From Latrodectus hesperus (taxonomy: Eukaryota > Arthropoda > Arachnida > Araneae > Theridiidae): a stretch of 64,000 bases of DNA. The stretch covers positions 721,501-785,500 of the forward strand of contig JAJQOW010000023.1 in NCBI GenBank assembly GCA_037975125.1, given 5' to 3'. The notes under the pieces were generated by a model. The model saw only the letters and a list, made by a program, of their open reading frames with translations. It made no database searches and was not told the origin of the DNA. Both the position numbers and the translations under genes were made by a program. Below, one piece after another: positions 1 to 13,322 of this stretch (the first letter of the stretch is position 1; every line of letters starts with the position of its first letter).

Positions 1-180
1 ATACCCTACTAGTTCCCTAGTTCCTTTATTAGACCACATTTGAATACATAAAGCATTATGAATTAATAAAATCGTTAAAATGCTGACATTTTCCGCATTA
101 TGCATAAGTTCTTTCGCATCGGTTAATAATAAAAATATAGTATAACTTAAAAAAATAATAATAGCACGCACTTACCTTAC

Positions 181-370
181 CTAATAAAACTTTCCAGACG
201 TATTCCCTATACACAGAAGGTAAAGTGTATCTCAAACAAAATTTTGACAGCTTTTCTTTATCTACTGATTTTTCATTCATCAAAATTTCAAGTGCTTTTT
301 TCTCTTCTACTCCACGAAAACCTACTTTATCATAATAAGATGAGCGAAAGTTTCGACTTTTTTCAGTCAT
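181..370 (-). CDS. TBC1D7: TBC1D7 homologue, first coding exon (gene continues beyond the left edge)
   Basis: The exon encodes about 63 residues starting at the ATG at 370-368 ([20 protein letters not shown]...). The stretch with [16 protein letters not shown] and the end [10 protein letters not shown] match my knowledge of the N-terminus of TBC1D7 closely. TBC1D7 is the third subunit of the TSC1-TSC2 complex, which restrains Rheb and mTORC1 signalling; its TBC fold is related to Rab GTPase-activating proteins. The exon ends after a single G of a glycine codon at a GTAAGG donor (180-175); a second GTAAGT five bases further on is an alternative. An upstream in-frame extension is open to 553 but carries no family similarity, so the MTEK start is preferred. 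The rest of the TBC domain lies left of position 1. The call is firm; the exact donor is less certain. Confidence 0.88.
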
Positions 371-1820
<1,450 letters not shown>

Positions 1821-1869
1821 CATTTAAAAATAATAAAAAAAACTTAGCAGTACATACACTGCTTCGCAC

Positions 1870-2440
1870 TTATACATAATTGAAGGAACTTCTTCAATAA
1901 CTGATATTGTTTTTCAAGCAAATCTTTCTGCTAATTATCATGCTACAACCTTCATTTCTAAAGGGATATCACTGGATTTTAACACAGACACTGAATACCC
2001 TTAAAACAGTTTTTTTTCATTAGAAGAATTTCTGGTGGCGATTAAAAAGTTGAAAACACGTCAGCTGGGCAAATTTTCAGCGAAAATACTTCAAGGCATA
2101 AATTTTGATAACCTCCGAAGTCTCTTTTGAACATTATAAAAAAAATCTTGGAAAACAAGCATAACCCCAGAAAAGTGAAAAGAATCCATTGCTATCCCTA
2201 TTCAAAAACCAGGCAAAAGATTCGGGGACATCAAATTTTACAGGCCTATTTCTCTTACTAGTGTAGCCTATAAAGCCATGGAGCGCAATAATTATAAGAT
2301 GGCTTATTGCTTTTGGGTCTTCATTCCAACTTCTTAATGCAAATCACTACGGATTTCTACCAAATCAAAGCTGCGGCAGCATATTATCTATCATATACAC
2401 TGCTTGACGTTCAAAATGAAACACCACGGAGTTGTCAGAA
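1870..2440 (+). pseudogene. LINE fragment: start of a reverse-transcriptase region (I/jockey-like)
   Basis: Translation across frames gives the pre-finger and finger part of a non-LTR reverse transcriptase. There is a segment like FSLEEFLVAIKKLKTRQLGKFSAKILQ, then TPEKWKESIAIPIQKPGK, then FYRPISLTSVAYKAMER. This corresponds to the usual order of a P-G-P-D region, an IPKPGK motif and a YRPISLTS-K-ME motif. Several stops and shifts make it non-functional. It breaks off before the catalytic YADD motif. It resembles the LINE at 13.3 kb in order of motifs but is not a close copy. Confidence 0.7.
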
Positions 2441-2499
2441 AAGGATGAAACTCGGCAAACAGAGAGAGACAACAACGAACAATAAGTAATTTGTATTTC

Positions 2500-3725
2500 A
2501 AAATGATATACATAATACAGAGCAAGAACATGGTGAGGTTAGTAAGTTCTAGAGCCACCGTGAACGGCGATACACGAAGTAGCGTCTAGACACCGAGTCA
2601 GTTAGAGTACGGATGACATCCCGAGGAATGGCTCTCTATTCTCCGTCAACTATTTGTCCAAGTGTGTCTTCTGAAGGAGGCACACAGTAGCAGGGTCTAC
2701 AAATAACATCCAATCATATCCAAAACGTATTTGATTTGAGAGAGAACTGGTGAGCACGGAGGCCATTGAAGCAACTATACATCTTGGACGGCATGTTGGC
2801 TGATGCGAGCAATGTGCGGTCTTGCATTATCCTACTGATGAAGATCATTGGTCACTCCCTGAAGGTAGAGGAGTGTCACTGACCGCTGCACATCATCCAC
2901 GTATCGTTGGAATGTTACATTACCATAAATATAAACTAGTGATAACGTGTAATCATACAATGACCCCCAAACTTTGATGCCGCGTTGTCAAGTGGTAATG
3001 CATTCTGCTATTGCTGCAGGATTGGAACTTTTTCTACGTCAACTCCCCATTGGTACACTGAGACCATCGCAGAAAAATCAGAAGCGTGACTTATCTGAGA
3101 AGACGATCCTATGCCATTCCGTCCTCCACATCGCTCTAATGCGGCCCCATTAAAGACTTTGGCGTATGGGATCAATGGTAGTCTTCTTAACAGACGCCCT
3201 CAGCGCAGGGCACTTCCAACCAATCGACATCAAATGATTCTGCTCGATATGGGAGCATAGCGAATGTCTTGCACATGCTGCAGAATTTCGGAACACGTGC
3301 TTTCCGGGGCCGTCACCGCCTCCCATCGGATGGGTTGATCGACGGGTGCTGACATTACTCTAGATGCACCGGCACTCCGCAAACATTCCTTAGTTCCTTG
3401 TTTCTACCATCTTCGCCACAGCCCGTGTGGACCCATCCAGGTGTCTGTCAGCTGGAATTTTTCGTTAAGACCAACCTGTCTTTCTCAGTCCGATCATTTT
3501 GTCCCGCGTAAACTCATCTGCTGACTCCGTCGACGATAGCCTGGCATTCTCTGCAATTGTAAGCATCCTTTGCGACAGGAGCATATTTTCAACGATTATT
3601 TTCGAAGCAGCATTAGCGGCGAGAATATTGTCACTCTGTCGGTTCCTCACTTTCAGAGGCGTAGCGACGGGGTGGGGGGCAAGGGGGTTATCATGCCCCG
3701 GGCGCAGCATACAGAGGAGCGCCAA
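2500..3725 (-). pseudogene. Eroded Tc1/mariner-type transposase
   Basis: On the minus strand the open piece at 3725-3465 has the helix-rich look of a DNA-binding N-terminus. Further downstream on that strand (about 3110-2700) lie the DDE landmarks in broken frames: RIVFSDKSRF (first Asp), DNARPHIARISQHAVQDV (second Asp) and WPPCSPVLSQIKYVLDMI (equivalent of the SPDLSPIEHVWD block, with the acidic residue replaced). Stops interrupt every frame. No terminal inverted repeats were found, so limits are approximate. A GC-rich patch at about 3660-3700 may belong to another repeat. Confidence 0.7.
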
Positions 3726-6700
3726 ATCATTTCAAATATAAACAAAAATTTTCAGAAAATTTCAATCTTTGTTTTATTATAATATCAATTTTATTCGGAG
3801 AAACAAACTTTGGATTTTATAATTATTGTGTCATGTCCAGGGAAAAATAAAAAATATTCTAGAGAGAGGAATCAGATTTGGAAAAGAAAAGAAGTTGTTG
3901 ATGAAAAATGAGGAAGAGCTGCAGGAGCTTGCCATAAGCGAAACTCTTATATTTATTAATAATAATTTTGCATGGTTTAGTTCCTTTTAAAAATTGTGAT
4001 CTTTTAACCACGCTTTCGATTTGCATTTCTTAATTAGTTAGATTATCGGTTTTCATTCTTTTAATCTTTTCCTTTTTCAGTTTCAAAGTGTGTGATATCA
4101 TTGTTTTGTACTACAAACCTTGTAAATGTGTAAATAACGAAAATATCTTAATTTTTTCATATAAAATTTCTGGAATATTAGATTGTTCAGTTCCATTTTA
4201 ATGCATATGAGAGGTTTTCATTTTAGTATAATGTTATTTACTAAATTATTTGTGTTAATGTTATATAGTCATTTTTGGATCTATTAACTTAGGGAGTTTA
4301 CAGAAGAGTAAGCTGATGAAAGACACCTATTTAATTTTGTGAATACGCCAAGATTCACAGTATCCGTTATGACTCAATCGTTATACAGGTTATCTAAGTC
4401 AAGTTATATATTAAAAAAGTCATAACAATAATGTTAACAAAACAAATAAGTTTGTTTTACTCAATATAAAAAAAAGAGTTCAATGAATATTATTTTCACT
4501 GGACCCTTCTGGATGTTACAATTAATCAAAAATTCAAAACTTACAGGTTTTTTGTCGAAATTTCACTGTTTTGAAATATTATTTGTCGTGCTATTTTTAA
4601 TTTCTCATAACACATTAAATAATTTATTTAGCAAGCAGTACTTCACTAATATTTTTGATGTACTTTTATGATAAAAATGTGAAAATTTAATTTTATTTGG
4701 TTATAACAATGTAAATAATTATGCGCAAAAAAAGAAAATTTCATATAACTGAAATATTATTAATGGAAACTTGTAAGAATTTAAATGTATTATTAATAAC
4801 AGAAAAAACCAATTTTACTTAAGTTATCAAGAAGGGATATAGAAAGATCAGTTTCAGTAGTTATTGAGACTTAGTGAAATTGTATTATTCATTGTCCCAA
4901 AAAAAAAATAAAACACTTGTATTTTTTATCTCATACTTTTACTGTTGTAACCATTCAGTCTAGTGTCGGGTCACACTCGTGAGAAAATTCCTGCTGAAAT
5001 GTGTTTCCTATTAGCGGTTCCCTTTGTCAAAAATATTGTGTCCGGCACCAGACTGACCTTCAAAGAAAGGGGAGAAATTTTTCATAAAATAGCACTTCAG
5101 TATGCCGCGTAGGGAATTGTCTTCCTGGAAAAGAAATGGAGGGGATCGAGAACTAATTATCTCCAATTTCTAGGAAAACACATAAACCTTCCTTTTTTAT
5201 TGTTCACATGGTTAGTATTTCGTTTCTTCCAAAACATTGCTTCATGGGAACAAAAATGTAAAACTTTTGAAAATCTGGAGTTCTGACATTTAAAATATTA
5301 TCGCCGTAAGTTATACTTTCTGCCTACTATGTATTCTTTCAATTTGAATATTTATTTCATATTTTTGCTGGTATAAATATTTACTAGCATATGCTTGCAG
5401 AGTTTTGGAAATTAAATATTAAATTACTTATTAGTTAAAACTATTCATTTAAAAGTAATTTATTTAATGTTTAAATGTTTTTATTTAGGGAAATAATTTT
5501 TACTTGACTCGTAATTTTGTTGGCTTTACATTAGCACCTTATATTAAAAAATTCTTTTTTCAAATGGTATAAATTAAAATTCTATGAATGTTCTTCCTTT
5601 TTAATGTTTTTTTTTTCTTTTCTGTATTCTTAAACAAACAAAAATCTTTTTCTTTAAGTGTAACAACCTATTACAGGTATTAGATGCCTTTACAGCACAC
5701 CCTAAATATACAGAATATATTTCTTAATTAATTAGTTCAATTTATATAAAAAATAAATCTTTTAACTTGAAAAATTCGTTCAAGAAATTTATAATGACAT
5801 ATATATTTCTCATTTTACATTGTAAAATTTTAAAAATAAGATCATCTTTAAATGATATAAATTTATTGAAAAAGAAAAAAACTTCCTGACATTGCATGAG
5901 TAGCAGTTCCAAAATGATTCTTAATAGAAATAAATTTTCATTTTAATAAAAATTACTTATTTTGATAATAAAATATATTTTAATATCTTAGAAAAATAGT
6001 TTTATTAAATGCATTAAAAATACGAAGAAAATTTTCACTACTACGATAACTGATTGAGAAAATTTCTTTAAATAAAATTAAGCAATATAACAGTTAAAAT
6101 ATATTTTTTAATCTCAGCACTTGTGTGTAATTCTTGATAATAATTTGAATCAATGAAAAACTTGAAAGAACAATATAGAGTGCATCAGTTTTGAGAAAAA
6201 AAGTATTTTTAATTATATAATATATATATTGTTTGGCATAAAACTTCTGATTAGATTAAATATACATAATTTTACTTGAATTTATGTGTGTTTTGTTTTT
6301 TGATTTTAGAAATTTGAAAAATATTTTTGTTGTCTGTATTGGCGTTCCGTTGCTCATCAGATATTTGCATTGATAATGCTATAGCATAATTTAGTTATCT
6401 AAACTGAAATTAGATGAAGACTTATTAACAAAGGTCTTCAAATTTTGGAATCAGAAAAATATGTTTTATGGTATAAAAATGAAATATTATAACCTTTCAA
6501 TATTACGTTTTGTGATTTAAATTTTCTATACAATATAACTTTGGTTTACATTAATGGTCTTAATGATATAATTTAAAAAGCTATTTTAAATGCGAAATTT
6601 CCCATAAAGTTAAAGTTGTTTTTCACAGAAATTTTTCTGAAATAAAAAAATGAAATAAAATTTTCTGTTTAATCTGTGGTAAATGAAATGTTTAAAGATA

Positions 6701-6733
6701 TCATTGTGAAAAAGCAGGTGAGTTTATCCTAAA
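3726..6733. other. AT-rich intergenic sequence without recognised features
   Basis: All frames are short, and the longest (4483-4671, +) has only low-complexity hydrophobic translation. I found no terminal repeats, RNA gene or exon with credible splice sites. Confidence 0.5.
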
Positions 6734-6872
6734 TTAGGAGTGTTAAGTCTTACCTATTATTTTGCAATAAATAGCTAAAGTTTGGAAAGTTAGTAATATT
6801 TTCCAAACTTTAGTAGGCTATAACTAACTTGTTAAGATAAGTTATAGCATACGTTCAACACCTAATAATCAA
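6734..6872. repeat. Large imperfect hairpin, MITE-like
   Basis: The core has two perfect 14-base arms (6775-6788 CTAAAGTTTGGAAA and 6800-6813) with an 11-base loop. A second inverted pair, CTATAACT/AGTTATAG, follows at about 6818-6853. The outer flanks (ATTAGG-GTGTTAA near 6735 and its approximate complement near 6862-6872) also pair imperfectly. The whole could be a folded miniature element. No flanking duplication was identified. Confidence 0.65.
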
Positions 6873-7082
6873 CATTTTGTAGAATCTTTCATAAATAAGA
6901 TAATGCACAATTAATAGGGAGTAAAAATGCTTAATTGCTTCAATTGGTTAACAAGCTAGAAAGAATACATTTAAAAATTTTAAGACATTGTTAAGTACAT
7001 GTTAAATCATTAAAATCAATTTTCTTAAAAGTTAAAAATTAATTGATAAATCAATAAATATCCCGACTTCAAAACTGTAATA

Positions 7083-7275
7083 TCCGGATCAAGGCCTACA
7101 ATGCCCATCTGTTTTCCGAGGGCCCTGGGGTGCGAAGCATATGTCCCGGTTAGGTGGTCAGCCCAAAGCTACATCCCCGGTGTTTAGTTCCCAAGCATGA
7201 TTGGTACTCAGTTAATCAATCCATTGAAGGGATGAAAGGCTGAAGTTGGCCTAGCCTGAGAATCGAACCGTGATT
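7083..7275 (-). mobile_element. tRNA-derived SINE, family B, 5'-truncated copy
   Basis: Read on the minus strand, the sequence begins with a box-B-like GGTTCGATTCTC and continues with a body that aligns over about 190 bp with the plus-strand copy at 21785-22012. Shared stretches include ACTGAGTACCAATCAT versus ACTGAGTACTAAGCAT, and ACATATGCTTCGCA versus ACATATGCTTTGCA. Two diverged copies in one window show that it is a dispersed repeat. Confidence 0.75.
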
Positions 7276-7683
7276 AACAAATGTAAAAATTTGGGTGAAG
7301 TTTGTCATACAGATTTCCATGGAAAAGAAGTCTATAGAGAAATGTGGGAATGAAAGATGTTACTCAGCAGTAGAAAAGAAATTAAACCAAAAACTCTTAG
7401 AAGCTCCACATGCCTTATCTCAAACGGTGAAGATAGTGAGAAGAGGTTGCTGCTGCCATTCAAATACTTTTTACTATTTCTGCATTAATTGCAAGCTGTG
7501 AACGTTCATTCAGCAAAATAAAATAAATTTTGACTTATTTATGATTCACCATGAGTCAAAACCGTCTAAGTGATTTAACAATTTTAAGTACATAGAAAAA
7601 GAAAAATTTGAAATGATAAACTTTGATAATGTAATTGATCAATTCGCTTCAGTAAAGACAAGAAAAATGTGAATAGTGTAGTA

Positions 7684-9215
7684 CACTGCTCAAAACAATT
7701 AAAGGATATTGTAAAATTTACATAAAATAAAGATATAAGCGAAATTTTTTTTGCTGAAAATGGAAGAAATGAATCACAAATGAAAATTTTCTGATTTTCA
7801 AACTGTGGAGTATGCTAATTTTGAGTTCGACGTCAAAAACGTCACTTCAGCGGCAGTGAATGAAATTTGACTTTCAACTGAATAAAAGACAATGAATACA
7901 AAGATGATCGGTGTTCACTGACTGCTTTGTTTTGATGAGTACGATGTCTCAGCGAAGTCATTTAACTGATTCAGAAGCTTGGAGAGTTGTTGGTAGGTTA
8001 GAAGGAGGCCAAGCACAAGCCGGAGTAGCGCAAGCCATTGTAGTGTCGAAAAGTGTGATTTTCAGGATCTGGAACCGTTTTTTGGAGACTGGAAGTGCAG
8101 GCCGAAGACCAGGGCAAGGTCGTAGACGGGCAACAACGCCCAATAAAGATCGTTATTTAGTGTTAACGGCTGGGAGACACCGAAATATGAACACTACTCT
8201 TCTCCAACAACACCTTCGCTCGACTACTGACATCACGGTTGCAACTCAGACTGTCCGAAACCGGCTCCATGGTGTAGGTCTGTATGCTCGCCAACCGATG
8301 GTATGTGTTAAATTAACATCAAGGCATCGTCGCGACGACAGGGAGTGGGCAACCGAGCATATGAACTGGAGGAGAAATGAATGGAGCAATAATCTTTTTT
8401 CTGACGAGTCCCGTTTTTCTGTTCATCCCGATAATAGACGTATTTTCATCTGGAGTGACCGTGACAGTAGGAATAATCCAGCGTTCGTGCACGAAAGTGT
8501 CAGATTTGGTGGTGGGGGAGTGTTGGTGTATGGTGACATCTCCATTGACGGGCGCACAGACCTCTATATCATTCGAGATGGACCTCTGACTGGTCGCCGA
8601 TATAGGGATGAGATCCTCAGACCTATTGTAGTCCCTTACGCTGCAGCAATCGGAGATGACTTCAGTTTAATGGACGATAACTGCAGGCCACATCGTGCTA
8701 ACCTTGTGGAGGATTTCCTTTTCAAGTAAGAAATCGTACGAACGGAATGGCCAGCATGTTCTCCAGACATGAATCCAATAGAGCACGTTTGGGACGCTCT
8801 AGAAAGACGAGTTGCTAGCCACCAACCACCCCCACAAATTCTCCAAGAACTGGAAAGAGCTCTTCTGGAAGAGTGAGATAGAATACCCCAACTCGTTATT
8901 AATAGCCTCATTGACTGCATGCCTCAACGGTGTTCAACGTTGCTGACCGTCCGTGGAAACCATACCCCCTACTGATTATGATTTCCTTTGAAGACAAAAC
9001 CTTTTTTTATTCTTTTTTTCTCATATGCACAAATTGTGTTTTTTTCCTTTTGTACACAAATGCGCAATAAAATGCATTTTCTTTTCTGCCAAACATGTGT
9101 AATTTATTCTCATATAACCTACTACGTCTGTCGACCACGTATCAATCAGCTAAAAAGTTTCCCAGCCACAAGATCCACCTTAAACCGCAATATCCTTTAC
9201 TTGTTTTGAGCAGTG
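7684..9215 (+). mobile_element. Tc1-type DNA transposon with intact terminal repeats, 1532 bp
   Basis: The ends are 28-bp inverted repeats beginning CACTGCTCAAAACAA, with one mismatch, each bordered by the target dinucleotide TA (7682-7683 and 9216-9217). The single transposase gene inside carries two in-frame stops but is otherwise full length. The copy is therefore recent but probably dead, needing transposase from elsewhere to move. It is more GC-rich than its surroundings, consistent with recent arrival. Confidence 0.95.
7935..8975 (+). pseudogene. Tc1-type transposase with two in-frame stops
   Basis: The frame runs from MSTMSQRSHLTDSEAW to a TGA at 8973-8975, about 346 codons, the usual Tc1 length. 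An N-terminal helix-turn-helix pair contains RRPGQGRRRATT as linker. The catalytic landmarks are FSDESRFS (first Asp), LMDDNCRPHRANL (second Asp) and SPDMNPIEHVWDALE (final Glu), a DD34E arrangement. TAA at 8727-8729 and TGA at 8874-8876 interrupt the frame; the first removes the catalytic Glu. There is no frameshift. An upstream ATG at 7911 is in frame, but 7935 fits the family start better. Confidence 0.93.
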
Positions 9216-9565
9216 TATATTAGATTGTGAATAATTACATCTGCTTATATGTATATGTAACGAATTATTTCCCGTGTAAAAAAATTTTGCGTTTCTTAAA
9301 ATAATTGTATTAGTATATAAAATCAATTAGATCTCTTTATAATTAATTCTAAATTACATAAGTCCGGTTATTCTAAGAACACTTTTCCTATTTCAATATA
9401 AGTGTTTTTTAAATTAGAATTAAATTTTATTTAAATTTAAAGTTGAGCTTGATACTTTAAATTAATATATTTTCGATTATTTTATAGTCGGTACAACACA
9501 CATTGTGTTATTATTTACATTGTATTCTTTTATTACAATTATATTCTATTTATTATAATGTATTA

Positions 9566-11161
9566 CAGTAGGCAAAATGATTATTTGTACACCACTTTTT
9601 TTTTAAAGTTTAGAAATATATAAGCAGCTATTTTATTCCTTGCAATGTGTGAACGTGAGTTTGTTTATTTCTAAGTAAACGAAAAAAATATTTTGAAATA
9701 ATTGAAAATAAAACCTAAATCTTACAAACTTGGAAAATTTCTTGCAAAAAGTATATTTGTACACCTATATCTCCGGTAAGTATTATTATCATTTCATGCA
9801 ATTTTTCACATGATAGTTAATTTTTTGGTTAGTTTATATTTATTAAACATTGAAGAGATTATATTCTTTTTCTCACTCGTAGAGAAAATTTGAGAAATGG
9901 CCACGAAATCAAAAGAAGTATCTTTAGACATGAGAACTCATATTGCTAACCTTAATAAAAGTGGAAAATATCGCGAAATTTAAAAGATGGTTAAGTTACC
10001 CTTTACAACTATTGGTTACATCGTAAGAAAATATAAAAATACTGGACTCGTTGAAAATGAACGCAGGCCAGGTGGCCCGAGTAAATTAACTTCAAGAAAT
10101 AAACGAAGCATTTTTAAAGCAGCTATTAGAAAACCACAAATTTCTGCTCAGAAAATTGCAGATGACCTTCTGGCATCTTCTAACAATAGAGTGACCGCTC
10201 AAAGAATAAGCAATGTGTTACATAGTGCTGGTTTAAAGGGCAGAACTCCGAGAAAAAAACCAATGATCTCTGAAGTTAATAGAAAAAAACGTTTAGAATT
10301 TGCTATGAAATACAAAGACAAACCGATGAACTTCTGGAAAAAGGTTAATTTTTCAGATGAGAGTAAGTTTGAAATTTTTTTAACTCCTAGTATCCGAAAA
10401 GTCTGGCGTAAAAATATAAAACAACCCTTGATAGTAAAATTGTACTTCAGACCCTGAAACATGGTGGTGGAAATGTGATGGTTTGGGGCTGTGTAGCTCA
10501 TGGCGGGGTTGGAAAATTACACTTTATTGACACAAAAGTGACATCTTTAGGTTACATTGATGTGTTGCGGCATAACTTATCAGACAGTGCTAGAAAATTG
10601 GGTATCGGAGACACTTTCTAACAAGATAACGATCCAAAACACACTGCGATAGTTACTAAAACATGGTTGCTTTATAATGCGCAAAGACGCCTTGAAACTC
10701 CACCACAATCCCCGGATATAAATTCAATTGAAAATTTGTGGATGCTCACAAGTTCGAAAAAAATATTTCAAGTAAAAATAGTGTGAAAGAAGCACTCATG
10801 GAAGCTTAGGAAGAAATAGATCACGAAACCACCAAAAAGTTAATAGAATCAATGCCAAGACGTCTTGAAGCAATTGTAAAAGCCAATGGAATGCATACAA
10901 AATATTAGATTTCTATAAAATAATTATAATTATGTTTAAAAAATTTGTCACAAAGTAATTGTACAAATACTCTTTTTGTATAGTTTTTATAAAGTTTTAT
11001 TCATTAATCAACTAAAGTTTGTGATTGTTTTTTTTTTTGTTGATAGTCATTATTATTTTACCTCAATAGAATATATTTCTGCAATTTTAATTTAGTTACC
11101 TTATTTTATTTTGCTATAAAATTCTAAACTTGAAGTGTACAAATAAACATTTTGTCAACTG
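9566..11161 (+). mobile_element. Tc1-type DNA transposon with IR/DR termini, 1596 bp
   Basis: The outer ends begin CAGT and are flanked by TA (9564-9565 and 11162-11163). Each end holds two direct repeats of a GCAAAA-(A/T)-rich-TTTGTACACC motif. On the left they are at 9571-9593 and 9743-9765; on the right, inverted, at about 10958-10980 and 11135-11156. Spacing is about 172-177 bp. This double-site layout is the IR/DR organisation known from Sleeping Beauty and related Tc1-like elements. The transposase inside is broken. Confidence 0.92.
9897..10908 (+). pseudogene. Tc1-type transposase, broken (IR/DR element)
   Basis: The reading starts at MATKSKEVSLDMRTHIANL and meets a TAA at 9981-9983. 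It is then open from 9987 to 10457, with a helix-turn-helix region, a GRP-like linker (ENERRPGGPSKLTSRNKR) and the first catalytic block FSDESKFEIF. A frameshift near 10440 precedes HGGGNVMVWGCVAHGGVG. Further stops follow, then [10 protein letters not shown] (second Asp) and [16 protein letters not shown] (final Glu). The end is near TAG 10906-10908. Order and length fit a full-length DD34E gene that has decayed. Confidence 0.9.
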
Positions 11162-11289
11162 TATATATCGTTATATCTCTTATTACTTAATACATTTTAT
11201 TCCCATATTTATATTGTATTATTATTTTATTTTCAAGGGGGTGCCAATTATGCTCACTACACCACTGCTCACTTTATATCTTATCCTAC

Positions 11290-11475
11290 GTGCATTGCGC
11301 CGAGCTGGCAGCCGAATGGTTAGCGCTCTTGCCTTTGGTTCAACAGTTCGTGGGTTCGAATCCCACCTTGAGCATAGATGTTTGTAGTGGTTCGGATTCC
11401 ACTTTAAGCCGTAAGTCCCGATCTAATTAGCCCTCGTGTGCAAAAAATGATCGTTGAGAGACAAACAAGCGAAGC
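11290..11475 (+). mobile_element. tRNA-derived SINE, family A, best-preserved copy
   Basis: A tRNA-like head carries a box-A-like TGGCAGCCGAATGGTTAGCG at about 11305 and a canonical box B, GGTTCGAATCC, near 11353. A second box-B-like GGTTCGGATTCC follows about 35 bp later. The tail contains the conserved TCTAATTAGCCCTCGTGTGC and an AAAAAATGATCGTTGAGAGAC segment. At least six eroded relatives sit elsewhere in this window. It is not a tRNA gene, because no full cloverleaf forms. Confidence 0.85.
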
Positions 11476-11589
11476 CTACGTGCATTGCAGAGCTTCGTAT
11501 TTCAAATTTGCACAGCTCGGTAAGGTGCGTCTACAATAAAATTTGCATAATTTCCTGTCATTCTTTCTTGTTGGATTTTCAATGCCGGG

Positions 11590-12440
11590 CAGTTAATTGT
11601 ATTTCTCCGATCCCCAAAAATGGATTGTATGTGTTATAGTTGACATTACAAAAGCGTGTGATTCAATATTATCTGATGGCTTAGTTTTTGAGTTGCTAAC
11701 GGTAAATATAAAGGATAATGTAGCTCTGTGGAACTATACAATTTCACTCCGAACGGAAGTTTCCAAGATAAATGGAGGGGTGCGCTTCCGAATTTAATGA
11801 CCTCCAATAGAGGCATGCCTCAAGGGATTGTTTTACCACCTTTTCTTTTTACTACTTTTCTGGTTTTAATTATACAGACATTATTTTGCTATGTGTACCA
11901 ACAGACCTCGAACGAATTTAGTCCAAAATGACAAATGCTCTTATAAAACTACAGGAGTGCTGTCAACAGTGGATACTTGATCCTACAAAATGTTCTGCGA
12001 TTAACTTCTTGTGGAATAATAAAAAAAAAAACCTTTAGTCTGTATATTAAAAATTTATCAAATGGAACCAGCATGCGAGCTTTTTTTTTTGAATGAAGTG
12101 ATAACTTGATCTTGCGCTATAACTTCTTTCAAAAAAGAAAAGCTGTTTTTATAAAGTTTAATTCCTTGAAAGCTATAGCAGTTAACAGATGGAGTGAACG
12201 AACATTTCATTTGCTAAAAATAATCAAATCTTACTTTGTTTGTACTCTAAATTATGGATGCTATGTCACGCTGCCAGTAAAATTGACCGCATTATCCTTG
12301 ACACTCCGAATCGCAACTGGCCTTCCAAAATGGACCCCTATTCCAATTCTTTCTCTTTCATCCAGACACGATATGCTATCCCTAAGATGTTATCTACGTA
12401 CCTTTCGATGGAACAAAATATCATAATCAAATAAATAATG
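11590..12440 (+). pseudogene. LINE fragment: reverse-transcriptase palm and thumb region
   Basis: Broken frames give VDITKACDSILSDGLVFELL (first catalytic block, DITKAFDS-like), RGMPQGIVLPPFLF (the G-x-PQG-x-L-SP-L block) and a downstream LNYGCYVTLPV-type segment (the TYG motif of the thumb/linker). The YADD box is not intact. Multiple stops make it a relic. An (AT)n run follows within 260 bp. Confidence 0.72.
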
Positions 12441-12687
12441 GTAAACCATCAACTCTCAGACTGAAAGAATGATTTTCTTCCAAAGAAATTCAAGATCAAA
12501 CTCTCAAAATTCCAATTTTATGTTTTCCATATCATATTGTTGGAATCTCAGAAAATGTTTCATATACTCGGGACAGTCGAAGACTAGCAAAGGAAATTAT
12601 CTTCAACAGTTTATACGAATATCATGAATCTGTTTGGCATTATCATATTAAAATCTTCACCTATGCATTAAAACAGGGATTGAAACT

Positions 12688-12690
<3 letters not shown>

Positions 12691-12780
<90 letters not shown>
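12691..12780. repeat. (AT)n microsatellite, about 90 bp
   Basis: A pure AT dinucleotide run lies between LINE-derived sequence and unannotated AT-rich DNA. Confidence 0.97.
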
Positions 12781-12784
<4 letters not shown>

Positions 12785-13322
12785 AAACTTCGAAAAGCAC
12801 AATTTTTATCTCTGCAAAAACTAACACCCGAAACTCAATTTTTACAGCTGACACAAGCCTTGATTCGATTTATTGCTGTGTCTGAAATTTGTGTAGAGGC
12901 TGAAAAGTACATAATTTTCACATACTCGTATTCATGTCTCAGCTTTCTATCTTCATGAAACCAAAAATCTTTGGTCATAATTCAACAAATAAAAGTAAAA
13001 AATTTCTCAGTTATGTAGATTTGTTTAGAACTACAATAAATTTCGGTCACGGGACATTTGGGAATAAAGGATAGTGAAATAGTTGGTTCAGTAGTGAAAT
13101 CTGCTGTTTTCAGCCTTTGTCTCTGAACTGTAATCCCTGAGGATCTTGGATACCACACATTTATCTCAATATTAGTGTTTGAGAAAACAGAATATATGTC
13201 CCATACTTGACTTCTTTTAGAAAAAACTATATATTACTGCAATTCTCGAGCACACACAGGGTGTTTTGCTGTTTGGAGTCCGTAATCGTTCCTTTCGGAG
13301 AGAGAGAAACTATTCTTAACTT

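Noticed and set aside
11300..11376. Possible tRNA gene (box A, box B present)
   Set aside because: The acceptor and anticodon stems do not pair, and the sequence continues into a SINE body found in other copies.
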